A stretch of 64,000 nt of DNA from Leuctra nigra (Eukaryota > Arthropoda > Insecta > Plecoptera > Leuctridae), in the NCBI GenBank assembly GCA_934045905.1, contig OW203768.1:3810316-3874315 (forward strand), given 5' to 3'. The notes under the pieces were generated by a model. The model made no database searches. It had not been told where the DNA came from and saw only the letters and a list, made by a program, of their open reading frames with translations. Made by a program: the position numbers and the translations under genes. Position 1 is the stretch's first letter. Each line of letters begins with the position of its first letter. Positions 45,261-56,038 of this stretch are shown here, one piece after another.

Positions 45261-47217
45261 AAAACGGTAATTAATTTTTCGTCTCGCGTCCTAGATCAGG
45301 AACAACAGCTGGTTTTGTCGAAAGGTTTGGGCTTTGCTTGTGCCCCCCGTAGTGTTAACACGCTGGACATAGTAGCCAGTATTGAGTCCAATATCGGAAA
45401 TTTTCCGGCGGACTTACGGGAAGATATTAGGCATAGCATGAAAAGTGTCCTAGAGAAACCTTGGAGGGTGACACCTAATATTTCTAAGAAGGAGATGAAC
45501 ATTATCAGGAGTTTAAGGAAGGATGGTTCTCTTTCTATACTTCCAGCCGATAAGGGCAAGGCGGTGGTTTTGTTAGACAGGGGTGACTATGAAAAGAAAA
45601 TGGAGGTTATTCTGTCAGACCCGAAAGTATACAAACGAATCGATTCGGATCCTACTGGTTCTATTGAGTCTAAAGTTTATAGAACACTCAAGAAGTTTAG
45701 TGGCCATATGGAACCATATGAAAGATCTAGGCTTACACCTCATCATTCGAAACCACCCCATATATATGGGCTACCTAAGGTCCATAAGGTGGACATTCCG
45801 TTACGACCCATTGTCAGTTCACGGGGCTCGCCATGTGCTGAGCTGTCCAAGTTTCTGTTAAAAATTCTGGAACCATATGGTTGGGGTTCTAGTTCGTTCG
45901 TGCGAAATTCTAAGAGTTTAGTGGATGAACTTCGAGGATACCGCGTAGAAACATCGGACGTTCTGCTTAGTTTTGACGTGGTGAATCTTTATCCCAGCGT
46001 GCCGGTGAAGGAGACATTGATCATTGTTAAGAATAAATTAGAGAATGATCTTGGTTTAAGCGAAAGGACTAAGGTTCCGGTGGCAGGCATTTTGGAGCTG
46101 CTTAGTCTGTGTTTGTCTTCTGGCTATTTCCGGTTTGGGGATTTGTTTTACCTGCAAGTGGATGGTTTGGCCATGGGGAGTTCATTATCACCTCTGCTGG
46201 CGAATATTTTTGAATGATTTGGAGACGCAGGTGTTGGGGAATGTTTCATGTAAACCTGCTATATGGAAGCGGTATGTAGATGATGTGTTTGCCATTATTC
46301 CAGAAAGCCAGTGTAAAGATATACCTGTTTTATTATCCGGACTCAACGATTTTCATGACAATATCAATTTTACCCTAGAACTGGAGAAGGATGGTTCGTT
46401 ACCTTTTTTAGACATTTTTTTTACGAAACTTGACGGTGTGTTGTGTACGGGGGTATACCGGAAGCCTACAAACACAGACCAGTATTTACATTTTAAATCT
46501 AACCATCCGTTTCATGTCAAGAAGGGTGTTGTTTCTTGTCTTATGTCCAGGGCGTTGAATTTGTGTAGTTCTAAGGATGTTTTTTTGGAGGAGATGCACA
46601 AGCTTCGACTGGCATTTGAATCGAATGGGTATCCCAAGAAAATGTTGGAGAATATTTTGAGTTCGGATAAATGGGATAAAAAGGTTGGAGAGGTAGTAAT
46701 GCGTCAATCATTACCTCAGTGCATAAAAACTATTACTTTTGATTATATTCCAGGTTTTTCGGAAAAGATTAGGCGCATTCTTAACTCTTTTAACATTAGA
46801 ACGGTTTTTAAATCCTCTGACTCTTTGAGAAGTATGTTGTGTTCTACTAAACCACGTGATGAAATTCAAAGCTCAAGAAATGCTATTTATTCGTTGCCTT
46901 GTCAGTGTGGAGATGTTTACATTGGCGAGACAGGTAGACCGTTATCTATTCGGATAGAGGAGCATAAAAAGAATGTAAAAAACCACAAAATTCGTACTTC
47001 ATTAGTTGCTGAGCACGCTTGGACACGGTGTCATAATTTTCAATGGGATGCGGCCAGAAAAATGTACAATGAAGAGGATACTAAAAAACGTAGGTTTATT
47101 GAGGCGGCTTTCATTGCGTGTGGGAATAGTGTTATTAGCCAGAGCAGTTGCTTTTTTGATGAATCGTGGCGTTCCTTGTTGTCGTCATCGGTCAAATGCA
47201 TCCAGCAGAATGCATAG
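45249..47217 (+). pseudogene. Penelope-type RT with GIY-YIG endonuclease, one frameshift
   Basis: Encodes reverse transcriptase followed by a GIY-YIG endonuclease. Part 1 (45249-46217): PADKGKAVVLLD, YGLPKVHK, RPIVSS, VVNLYPSVP and GLAMGSSLSPLLANIF. The frame then shifts by one base near 46210-46216 in a T run. Part 2 continues with WKRYVDDVFAI (catalytic YVDD at 46273), FLDI, YRKPTNTDQYLHF, and the nuclease block IYSLPCQCGDVYIGETGRPL at about 46890-46945, with the downstream Glu (FIEAAFI). Penelope proteins prime from nicked or uncapped ends. One base of frame loss suggests recent inactivation or an assembly error. The usual N-terminal extension is short or missing. Confidence 0.92.
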
Positions 47218-47451
47218 GGGCATTGACTGGCTTGGTTTGTGGGTTACTTGATAGAGAGCGTTTGTATTTAATTGTTGACTAAACCCACAGATAGTGCTAG
47301 TTGTGTCGTGCTGGGGATGTTGTTTTGACGGTTGAGTTGACTAGGGGCGTAAGAGTGAGCTCATCATTATTCAGTAGGCACCGGACGAAGCGAGTCGAAG
47401 CACTCGCGAAATATTGTGCAGTTTATTTTAATTATTTTAACGCAGTACTGG
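47190..47451. repeat. right inverted repeat of the Penelope-like element, inner part
   Basis: Pairs with the left arm from GGTCAAATGCATCC through CGCAGTACTGG. The outer 30 bp of the same arm are displaced to 48300-48329 by the Helitron insertion. Confidence 0.93.
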
Positions 47452-47502
47452 TTGAGCGAGCGAAGCGAGCGTCTCCTTTTGGCTCTTTTGGCACGGACCT
47501 CT

Positions 47503-47542
<40 letters not shown>

Positions 47543-48299
47543 TATTTTGTATTTTTTTTTTTTTGTCTGTTAATAGACGATACACAGGTCGCACCGTTTC
47601 ACCTATCGATCTGAAATTTTGCACACATGTAAAACCAACCTTCTCTGTTTGCAGGCCCCAAATTTTTTTTAAAATCCATTCATTGGTTAAAATTTAAATA
47701 AATATCTCCCGATAGGCTGAAAAATGAAAACGGTCTTCGATAATTCTGATCAAACTCATAGTTTGGTTATACAGGTCAGAGTTTTTCTTTGATCGAGCTG
47801 AAATTTTGCACACGTGTAGAGACAACCTTCTCTGTTTGAAGACCATAATTTTTTTGAAATCCATTCATTGGTTAAAATTTAAATAAATATCTCCTGATAG
47901 GCTGAAAAATGAAAACGGTCTTCGATATTTCAGATCAAACTCATATTTTGCATGATTATTAAGACCAACATTGTCTCTTATTTTACAAAATTTCATCCCA
48001 ATCAGTTAAGAACGTATGAACTTATTAACATTTTTCATATCTGTCAGTAATGAAGTATCAAAATGAATGTTTTCCAGTGCCAGTTGAATTGCATCTGATT
48101 TGCTATATTTACCAGGATGCTTAGATGTTATTTTCAAGTTTCAATGAAAAGCATAATAATATGTTATGTTGATTGTGTGATCATATTTCAATTCAATATG
48201 GATGTATATGTTTTCTGTGATTGTGTACGCATTTCCTGTTCGAGAATTTGCACGTCCCCGTGCTCGCTCACCAACGCGTTACACTGAGCGTTTTCCTAG
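47452..48299 (+). mobile_element. non-autonomous Helitron (copy d), 848 bp, with known empty site
   Basis: Begins TTGAGCGAGCGAAGCGAGCG and ends GTTACACTGAGCGTTTTCCTAG. It splits the right arm of the Penelope-like element between CAGTACTGG and TGTAGTTCC. The left arm carries the joined complement, so both ends are fixed to the base and no target duplication exists. A run of about 37 T (47505-47541) lies near the 5' end. The interior repeats a CTGAAATTTTGCACAC/GATAGGCTGAAAAATGAAAAC module twice. Confidence 0.93.
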
Positions 48300-48342
48300 T
48301 GTAGTTCCTAGAGTTGTTTCGAGTTTTTAATATTGAAGGATA

Positions 48343-49148
48343 TTACACTTCAAGCTTTATCATTTTCAATGAATTAATTACATCACATAAAGGGCATTGA
48401 AGTTTATTATTATTATTATTTGAATTTGAAATGTGTCCACAATTAATTTTTGTTGGTACATAAAATTCGGTTGTCTGTTGAAATATTTCAATATATAAAA
48501 GTAAGTGGTTGGGCTTTGATTTTAAATTTTCCGGTCAATGATTATTTTCTATACACCTTGGTTTGAGATTAACATTTGGAACATTTTTTGGATGAAATAA
48601 ACTTTCAAAGAACTTAGTAAGAAACACGCTCGCTTCCTTCCAAGAGGCTTTGACACTTAGCTGTCAGTGACTTCGAAGGTCATGGAACTGTCTAAGTATC
48701 CAGCATGGTGATAATTGAGTGGCGCCAAATATTACCGACGAATTCTATAGTTTATTATATTATCATACTTCTCAGGACTTTTGATGTTTATGTAATCTTG
48801 AATCGGATAATATTATCTTTCAAAGTGTGAAGTAGGATTCAGTTGTCAGTTTGAGGGTACCTTATTTTTGGTAAAGACAATCCGTGTCAAAGTGACAGTT
48901 TAAATCATCTTTAACAGTCTAACTATTTTTAATTGGTCGTACTGCCAGGGTCAGTAGATTGTCCTGTTGGAGGTTTAGATAAAAGAGAAGTATTGCAACA
49001 AGGGGTGTCTGTTGCATAACATTCAAGTTTGCTGTGAAAACGAGGAGTGTTTTAATATCGGTTGATTTCTAAGAAAAAAAGGTAGGTATATATGGTCCTC
49101 ATTTGTTGAAAGTAATAAATAGTGACAGTTCGTGGTATGTTTTCATTA
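48343..49148. other. non-coding interval with an upstream exon candidate
   Basis: No ORF recognised. At 49082 a donor-like GTAGGTAT follows a purine-rich stretch and would pair with the acceptor TAG at 56913 once the Helitron insertions are discounted, giving a 70-bp intron for small acidic gene copy 2. TGGCGCCAAAT at about 48721 has no clear partner. Confidence 0.35.
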
Positions 49149-49844
49149 TTGAGCGAGCGTAGCGAGCGTCACCAAGGTACTCTTATGGCACTTTCTCTGT
49201 TTGTTTGTTTGTTTGTTTGTGTTCACTGCCCAGGTCAAACCACTCAAGCAATCGATCTGAAATTTTGTACACATACTAACGGACTCTATGCGGTCCCTGG
49301 GATCGTTTTTGAACGGGATCCCGTGATTGGTTCAAATTTTAAAAAAATTATCTTTCGATTGGTTGTTCCGATCAATTTGAAATTTTGACAATTCATTACG
49401 ACCAACATTGTACCCAATCTTACAAATTTTCTGCCAAATTCTCCCATTGGTTAAAATTTAAAAAAATATTTTATATGCTTTTTGAAATTTAAAGAAGAAC
49501 CGTTTGTCCTATCAACTTAAAACTTTGCATGGTCATTAAGACCAACATTATCTGCATTTTTGACAATTTTCAGACTAATCTGTGTTTAAATTCAAAAGCT
49601 ATTAACATTTTACGGATATTTTGTGTGTTGGCCCTGTCAAATTTCTCGTATTTCATATTTCACGGCATCTTCGAATCTTCAGTTCTAATTCAAGGTAGTT
49701 AGAGTAGAAACATTCAAACGCATGAAACCAAAGATAATTAAAGCATTAATTATCTTTGATGAAACTGATGACCGTTCAACAGTTATCTAATATTGTGTAC
49801 ACACACTAATATTATATGAGTGGTCCCAGGTATATTTTTTTTAA

Positions 49845-49885
49845 CTAGGAAAACGCTCGGTGTAACGCGTTGATAAGCGAGCACC
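49845..49885 (-). other. 3' terminal hairpin of the autonomous Helitron
   Basis: Read on the minus strand: CGCT arm, an AACGCGTT palindrome, AGCG arm, then TTTTCCTAG. In the other copies the arms are CGCTC and GAGCG. A hairpin 8-12 nt before CTRR is thought to mark transposition termination in Helitrons. Confidence 0.8.
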
Positions 49886-50572
49886 GGTATGTGCAGCACA
49901 TCTAACCATGATCTAATCGAAAATCCGTAAATAATCCACAAATAATCATTTGCAGAAGCACAGAAGAGTTCAATTTTTCTTCAGAGACTGCAAGATTGCC
50001 ACAAAACCTTACATTCAATATAAATCCAAGATAAGCAAAGACTTTCCAGTCACTCCCAGTATCACAGAAAAGTTCAATTTTTCTTCAGAAAATGGTTAGA
50101 TTACCAAAGCTTACATTTACTAAAACCTTCCAAGAAAGCATCTCCAAACAGAAAGAATATATAATCACAGACAGAATATCAATATTGTTTAACAACTCCT
50201 GTCAATGTCAATGGATGGACCATGCTCAACCATAAGCATGGTTAGAAGGAGTTCGGCAAGCAATCGAGGACGGTAACATCATTGGGGAGGACCAGAACAA
50301 AAATTGAAACCTTGAACAGTAATTAGAGAAGAAGTGAGAAAGATTCTTTCGTAAATGAACAGTACGGGATTGGTATGAGTTGGTAGAGGTAAATCAAGAA
50401 GGGGTTTATTTTGATGCGAAAATACTCTATAAACTATATTCTAAACCTAAAATATCAAGTCTAAACTATAACTATAAACTATACTTTATTATTTTAAAAT
50501 GTAATAGCCTTTTAGAAAATTATTTATTTTCATTAGTAGTTTTGGCGCTAGTGTAGCTACACCCACTCTCAG

Positions 50573-50822
50573 CTTTAGCTCCGGTCCATCATCCACACCC
50601 GATTCCCGTCACATGTTCAGGGGGCACAGGAGGGCAAGATAGCCGCGAAGATCAAGCATTGAACATGTGCTCACCACAATACTTTATGAAATGCGTGCGC
50701 GTCCAAGTACTAATGTTCAAATGTTATTTTATAGCTTTAGCTCCGGTCCATCATCCACACCCGATCCCCGTCACATGTTCAGGGGGCACAGGAGGGCAAG
50801 ATGGCCGCGAAGATCAAGCATT
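50573..50822. repeat. direct repeat of about 88 bp in the Helitron 3' region
   Basis: TTTAGCTCCGGTCCATCATC onward through GCGAAGATCAAGCATT occurs at 50573-50661 and again at 50732-50822 with two or three changes. The copies lie about 160 bp apart between the Rep-helicase stop and the 3' end, in sequence with no supported ORF. Confidence 0.85.
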
Positions 50823-51274
50823 ATGTGAATATTATTGTTATATAACAATTCAAGTAAACGTTGCTCATGTAAGAGTTGATAATTCTGAAGACTTATTTTG
50901 TGACGATCTTCTTGACTTGAGTCCAGTTCTGCAATAATACATTATGCTTCGGACACTTTTATATGCACTTGTAGTGTCGATGCCATTTCGGTTGGCGTTA
51001 GTTTTGGTTAAGCCCCGCGACCACGTCAAGGTCCCAACCGATGCGCAGGGTTCGCTTTTTTTAATGTGGAAGCGCACTACGAATAGAACTCGAAACCACA
51101 AAGTCAGTTTGATGCAACGTATGATACTTGATGTTTATGTAAGAAAATGTAAAGAACGGAAATGAAATGGACACTATATTTATAGTCAAATATTGTTATT
51201 TACTCATTCGTGTAAGAATGGAAAATAATAATAAGATTTGATGGACGGGTGTGAAAATTATGAAATAATTTTCT

Positions 51275-54200
51275 TCAAACTTTTTCTGGTAGAGGAATGG
51301 TGCGTAGTCTCTTTTCTTCCTTTTGACGTTGGTGTAGGCTTTTTGATGATTTCAGCGAGGCAATTCTGTCGAATGGGAATGATGGTGAGAACATGATGTC
51401 GTTTAATGACCGGACTCGGGAAATGCCAACATAGCTCATTCCGACGGCAAACTCCTTGCTGCCGAGAGCAATGACAGCTTTGTCAAGAGTCATGCCTTGG
51501 CACTTGTGGATGGTTACTGCCCATGCTAATTGAAGAGGTAGCTGCAAGCGCGTGCACTTGGTGGACTTCTCTGTCCATTCTCTTGACACAGGGCAGATCG
51601 GCATGACTTTGTTTAGATGAAATGATGGTCCCTTGTAGTTGTCGAACTCCACCAGCACACACAATGGTTGGTCAGATGGTGGTGCTGTATTGGGCGTGTA
51701 GATGATGTCGATGACGGTACCAGTCGCTCCGTTTACCAGTCCTTGTGTTGTCCACAGGTTGGTCTTCAGCATCACACGGCTGCCTTTAGAGAGATACACG
51801 ACGTGTTGAAGACCTTGTGCGTTATCTTCTGTGCCACGTGCAGCGGTCGGGCAGTTGTGCTTGGCACAGATTTTGGCAACTGGATTTCCGAGAGATTTTA
51901 AATTTTTAATGTTATGATCTTGAACGATGTCTTTAGTTGGGCCGAGATATAGTGAATTTTCAAATGTTGATTTATCTTCTGTGTTGAGGGATGTAATGAA
52001 TCTAGTTTGTAGCAGCTTCCAGTCTTCTAGGGTTGAACAGCCTTCACTGAGTCTGAAGAGCAGATCGCGGAATTGCAGTTGTTCCGGATTCTCTCCTGCT
52101 TGTCGCTGCACAACCGACAGAATGTGGCAATGTTGAAATGATCTATATGCAAGAAGGCCATCATTAGAAAGACTATACTTGGACGGTGTGTCGCTGTATA
52201 GCGCCCGATCGCAGACTGGAGGAAGCTGTTTGATGTCGCCAAACATGTACACGAATAGGTTTCCGAATGGATTCTGAGCACCATTCGGCTTGCCTTGGCG
52301 ACACCGTTTGTCAATCATTGCAAGGAGAATGCATCCGATCATGCTATATTCATCAATAAGTAAAAAGTTTAAATTTTGAAAAGTTAGTTGGAAATTTCGG
52401 GCTTCTTTGTTAGTCAAATCAACGAACTTTGAGGCATTTGTTCCGATGTGAAATGTAGAGTGGATTGTAGCACCGTTGATGTTGAAAGCTGCCACACCAG
52501 TGGGAGCAACCAGCTTGTAGCTGTTCTCGCCCAAGCTGTCTCTCAAAACTCGAGTCATCTCCTTGATGAGAGTACTCTTCCCTGTACCCGCAGAGCCTTG
52601 TACGATTACTCGATGCGCTATTTCAATGGAGCTGTCTTTGTTCTTGATGAAGTCTATTTGATCTTTTAATAGGGTGAGGATGCATTGCTGTTCAAGTGTG
52701 AATGTCATGTTTGAATCTATTTCTTCGGTTGGAGGGAGATCTATTTTCTTTATATCTTGGATGAAACTGCCTACTGAAGCGATGTTCGGGAAATCGTGGT
52801 ACGATTTTGACCAAGGGAAGGAAGTGTCGTAATCCCTTGTTCCAAGCTCGCTCTGAACTGGAATGGCCAAGGGTCCCATCCCAGCTACACGCATCCACTC
52901 TACCTGGTCTCGGTCCGTCTCCGCCTCTGCCTCCGCCTCCTCGTACTCATCTTCGCTTTGGCCATCATCCTCTGGCAGCTGGTCGGGGATCACTTGCCGA
53001 TCTACAATACAGGCTTGATTGTAGACGTGGCGCCAAGCTTCGTTATCGGGATTAAGATCGTCTTCTCTTCGCCATGCGGTTCTCAGGATCACTTGTTGTT
53101 TGTAGTAGAGTTCGTTCGCGGCGAGGTCGTCACTGAGGCGAAGCCGTGGGAACACTCGAACGACGGCAGCTTTACGACGACAAATCCATTTATTCTTCCA
53201 GTAATACTGTGATGCCGCATCGATGAGAGTCAAGTTGTTCATGTAGGCAGGTCGTTGTGGATACCTGGAGAGGAAGCTCTTGTCGCTGTCAGCATCTGCT
53301 TCGTTGTTCTGATCGGCAGGAGAGAGGAGTGGCACCCAAGCTTCGCCACCCACGGTCAATGTAACAAATGTCCGGCTACAATGATAGAGAGGGTAGCTCA
53401 TGAGCAGATGGCAGCATTCTTGAGCTGAGATGTCCCTCTCTGCAAGCGAGTGAATGATTAGCTTTTGGATGGCTAGTTTTGCTGGTTCGTGCTGATTTAC
53501 TTCTTTTATGAGAATGTTCGAAAGGAGGTCTTGAAATGTTTGGGATTGTGGCTCACTCTTTGAGGCGTACTTTGCTATGTAGTTTACTATAGCATCACTG
53601 GAAACAATGGCTTGAATGTCGATATTCGCCCTCCAAGTCTGAATGATGAAGTTATTATATCTATTGAGAAGTGGATCGTTACGTTCAGTTTCAAGGAATA
53701 GCTGAAAATTATCATTTCTTTTTAGTGTAGTTTCTTGACAAAGAGCAAATGGAAAGTTGAATCTACATTTCATGATTGGAGAATTTTTAAGTTTTCGTAA
53801 GCAATAACCGGCCGAGCACCGCGTGTGTCTCTGAACTTTGTTTAGCAACTCGATGACGTCTGTTTCTTTGTCTTGAATGTCGGCTTGTCGTTTTTGGCAT
53901 GGATGGATGATTGATGGAGGCTCATTTAATCCTGGATTTACTGTCGATACAATGTCATGAAAGTATTCTGCAACCTCTTTAATATCGTCTTCTCTCACAA
54001 GATTCTGTATTGTAGGCGCATCTTTGAACCAGAGTAAACCATGAAGGTGGCTACTACCTCTGTGCTGCCATTCAAATCTGTACCAAAAATCTATTACGTC
54101 GAATTTAGCTTCTAAAATTTGCTTGACATAATAGTGTGCTCTTTCCTGGAAGAACCAAGCGACGATGAGAGGGTTCTCGCAGAGAAGGACACGGCGACGA

Positions 54201-56038
54201 GCAGACGCTTCAGATGGAGTCAAATTTTCAAAGTTTTCGTCTGGGGCGAGGAGGTCGTACAGTTCTGGCCAGTGTAGATCTGCCGCACTGAGAGTGAAGA
54301 AAACTGTGGCAGAACCAAGAGCGTTGACCATGTCTTTCAGTTCCCCGCATCTCTTGAACCAATAGGACTTTGTTATTCGAAGTGATGAGGCAAAGAACAT
54401 TACTCTGTTGGCAAGTGTGGGATCTGAATCTAGCATACCTTTCAATTGGCCAGCAGTTTTTCCATTTAAATCTGATTTTTTTACTAAAATGTTATCTTGA
54501 CTGATAGCATTCCATCGTAGAACTGAATTTAGTGCGAAGAATCGAAATCGGGGGTCTTTGGCAAAGCGTCCGTCTTTGTACATCATGAGAAACTGAAAAT
54601 ATTGAGTGGGTTTTATAACATTAGATCTTGAATAGTCGCGTAAGTCGCATTTACCAGTTGGAAACAATGTGGGAAAAGCTTGCACAATGTAACCCTCGGT
54701 AGTGAATTCATTTACGGGGTTGTTCGATATTTCGGGCCATGAAACAATTTCGGGTTGAAGAGCGGAAGATATTCTGTCGGTTTGATTTAGGGGCACAATC
54801 TGGGGGACGTTACCATGTTCCAAAATGCCATCACTTACACTCGGTTCATTCTCGTCGACCTCCATGAAATCTAAATCTCCATAGACATTTCCAGAAACAG
54901 GTAGATTATGCAGCTCATCTTCATCAATGATTATATCGTTGTAGAATCTATTGTTGTTTTTCAGCCAGTGCAAAGCTGAGCGCAATCGGCGAGAGCAAAC
55001 ATTGAAGTCGGAGATGTTGTCGTTTGATGAAGAAAGGCGGCGAACGATTATGACGGATGTTAGGCTTGAAAGAGAATTTGGTAGTTTTTCGGAAAAAGAT
55101 TTGACGTCCCGAGGGAAATTTATGACGTTTCCATTGTAAGCGTATTGTTGGCCTTGTACGCGAAACACTGAAACAACTGGATGGATTCGAGCGATCATCA
55201 TAGACTCGATCATTGATAGGCAAGCCAACTCATTGGGTACTGAGCCAGGCTGCATATTGTTCGCTTCGGAAAATAAGATTGAGTTTTTTTTACAAGAGGT
55301 GCAGAGTCCAGAAGTTAATTTTAAATTGGGAAAAGAAATGTTGCATGCATCACAGGATTTCCACTGTAAACTGCCAATAAATTGTTGAAATTTAATTGAT
55401 AATGCATCGTCAGAATATTTAGGGACGGATCGTGCTCGATGTCGCCGAGCATCTTCAACTCGTCGGTCTGTGCGCTCATGCGCAGACTCAGATCTCCGTC
55501 GTCTCGTGGTGCAGTCCCGGCTAAGTCGTAACCTCGCCTGAGTCTGTTCAGGTGTCTCGTTGGCAATGGACTGAGTCGCCCTCTGCAGGCTGCGTTCTCT
55601 CCTCTCCTGAGTCTGTTCGAGTGTCTCGACAGATATGGACTGTAAAACACGTTGTAGGCTACTCTCTCTCCTCGCCTGAGTCTGTTCAGGCGTCTCCTTA
55701 TCTCTTGCCTGTGAAACACGCTGCATGTCACGCTGCATCCTCGCCTGTGTCTGATCAGGCGTCTCCTTATCTCTTGCGTGTGAAACACGCTGCTTGTCAA
55801 GCTGTCTTCTTGTCTCTGTCTGATCAGGCGTCTCCTTATCTCTTGCCTGAGAAACACGCTGCTTGTCAAACTGTCTCCTTGCATGTGTCTGTTCAGGAGT
55901 CTCCAGCATGCGAGAAGCTCTCATGTTCTCTGCATTTCGCTGTTTTCTTTGAAGAGTCACTTCTTCACTCTCCCTATCTAGACGGGCAAGGGCTTGGCGT
56001 TTCTTAGACAACAGAGATTTCTTTTTAACCTTCGGCAT
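51275..56038 (-). CDS. Helitron Rep-helicase with N-terminal 23-residue repeats
   Basis: 1587 residues with no stop. Residues 23-206 are eight tandem 23-residue units of the type ETPEQTQARRE...QRV, highly charged and helical, resembling the score-and-three (STPR) DNA-binding repeat. The Helitron Rep region follows: QHRGSSHLHG gives the HUH histidines H664 and H666, and YIAKY gives the paired tyrosines Y820 and Y824 that cut and rejoin DNA. The PIF1/RecD-like helicase has Walker A GSAGTGKST (1148-1156), Walker B LLIDEYSM (D1229/E1230) and the late motif AWAVTIHKCQGMTL. An acidic linker lies at about 1040-1065. All catalytic residues are present, so transposition competence is plausible. The ATG at 56038 opens a Lys-rich start, about 617 bp inside the 5' end. 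Confidence 0.95.
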   Translation of the reverse strand: MPKVKKKSLLSKKRQALARLDRESEEVTLQRKQRNAENMRASRMLETPEQTHARRQFDKQRVSQARDKETPDQTETRRQLDKQRVSHARDKETPDQTQARMQRDMQRVSQARDKETPEQTQARRESSLQRVLQSISVETLEQTQERRERSLQRATQSIANETPEQTQARLRLSRDCTTRRRRSESAHERTDRRVEDARRHRARSVPKYSDDALSIKFQQFIGSLQWKSCDACNISFPNLKLTSGLCTSCKKNSILFSEANNMQPGSVPNELACLSMIESMMIARIHPVVSVFRVQGQQYAYNGNVINFPRDVKSFSEKLPNSLSSLTSVIIVRRLSSSNDNISDFNVCSRRLRSALHWLKNNNRFYNDIIIDEDELHNLPVSGNVYGDLDFMEVDENEPSVSDGILEHGNVPQIVPLNQTDRISSALQPEIVSWPEISNNPVNEFTTEGYIVQAFPTLFPTGKCDLRDYSRSNVIKPTQYFQFLMMYKDGRFAKDPRFRFFALNSVLRWNAISQDNILVKKSDLNGKTAGQLKGMLDSDPTLANRVMFFASSLRITKSYWFKRCGELKDMVNALGSATVFFTLSAADLHWPELYDLLAPDENFENLTPSEASARRRVLLCENPLIVAWFFQERAHYYVKQILEAKFDVIDFWYRFEWQHRGSSHLHGLLWFKDAPTIQNLVREDDIKEVAEYFHDIVSTVNPGLNEPPSIIHPCQKRQADIQDKETDVIELLNKVQRHTRCSAGYCLRKLKNSPIMKCRFNFPFALCQETTLKRNDNFQLFLETERNDPLLNRYNNFIIQTWRANIDIQAIVSSDAIVNYIAKYASKSEPQSQTFQDLLSNILIKEVNQHEPAKLAIQKLIIHSLAERDISAQECCHLLMSYPLYHCSRTFVTLTVGGEAWVPLLSPADQNNEADADSDKSFLSRYPQRPAYMNNLTLIDAASQYYWKNKWICRRKAAVVRVFPRLRLSDDLAANELYYKQQVILRTAWRREDDLNPDNEAWRHVYNQACIVDRQVIPDQLPEDDGQSEDEYEEAEAEAETDRDQVEWMRVAGMGPLAIPVQSELGTRDYDTSFPWSKSYHDFPNIASVGSFIQDIKKIDLPPTEEIDSNMTFTLEQQCILTLLKDQIDFIKNKDSSIEIAHRVIVQGSAGTGKSTLIKEMTRVLRDSLGENSYKLVAPTGVAAFNINGATIHSTFHIGTNASKFVDLTNKEARNFQLTFQNLNFLLIDEYSMIGCILLAMIDKRCRQGKPNGAQNPFGNLFVYMFGDIKQLPPVCDRALYSDTPSKYSLSNDGLLAYRSFQHCHILSVVQRQAGENPEQLQFRDLLFRLSEGCSTLEDWKLLQTRFITSLNTEDKSTFENSLYLGPTKDIVQDHNIKNLKSLGNPVAKICAKHNCPTAARGTEDNAQGLQHVVYLSKGSRVMLKTNLWTTQGLVNGATGTVIDIIYTPNTAPPSDQPLCVLVEFDNYKGPSFHLNKVMPICPVSREWTEKSTKCTRLQLPLQLAWAVTIHKCQGMTLDKAVIALGSKEFAVGMSYVGISRVRSLNDIMFSPSFPFDRIASLKSSKSLHQRQKEEKRLRTIPLPEKV
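55490..55972 (-). repeat. 69-bp tandem repeat coding for the 23-residue units
   Basis: DNA counterpart of the N-terminal repeats in the Rep-helicase. Units are in frame; the middle four are closest (for example GTCTCCTTATCTCTTGCCTG recurs on the plus strand), while outer units have diverged. The pattern fits old duplications plus a recent inner expansion. Confidence 0.85.

Larger units (their letters stand above)
44930..48329 (+). mobile_element. Penelope-like element with inverted repeats and 13-bp TSD
   Basis: ATATTGAAGGATA flanks the insertion at 44917-44929 and 48330-48342. Inverted repeats of about 295 bp lie at 44965-45260 and 47190-48329; the right arm is interrupted by a Helitron copy. 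A further 35 bp (44930-44964) separates the left target duplication from the repeat, matching the short extension known for Penelope elements. Between the arms is an RT/GIY-YIG ORF with one frameshift. All diagnostic parts of a Penelope insertion are therefore present. Confidence 0.92.

Noticed and set aside
47367..47697. ORFs through the poly-T run
   Set aside because: Encode only homopolymeric Phe or Lys tracts created by the T run.
50659..51165. Plus-strand ORFs between the Helitron 3' end and the Rep-helicase stop
   Set aside because: Short, on the opposite strand, partly within an 88-bp duplicated block, and without motifs.
55321..55884. Minus-strand 187-codon ORF in another frame of the Helitron repeats
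   Set aside because: Product of the 69-bp repeat; the Rep-helicase frame covers the same DNA.
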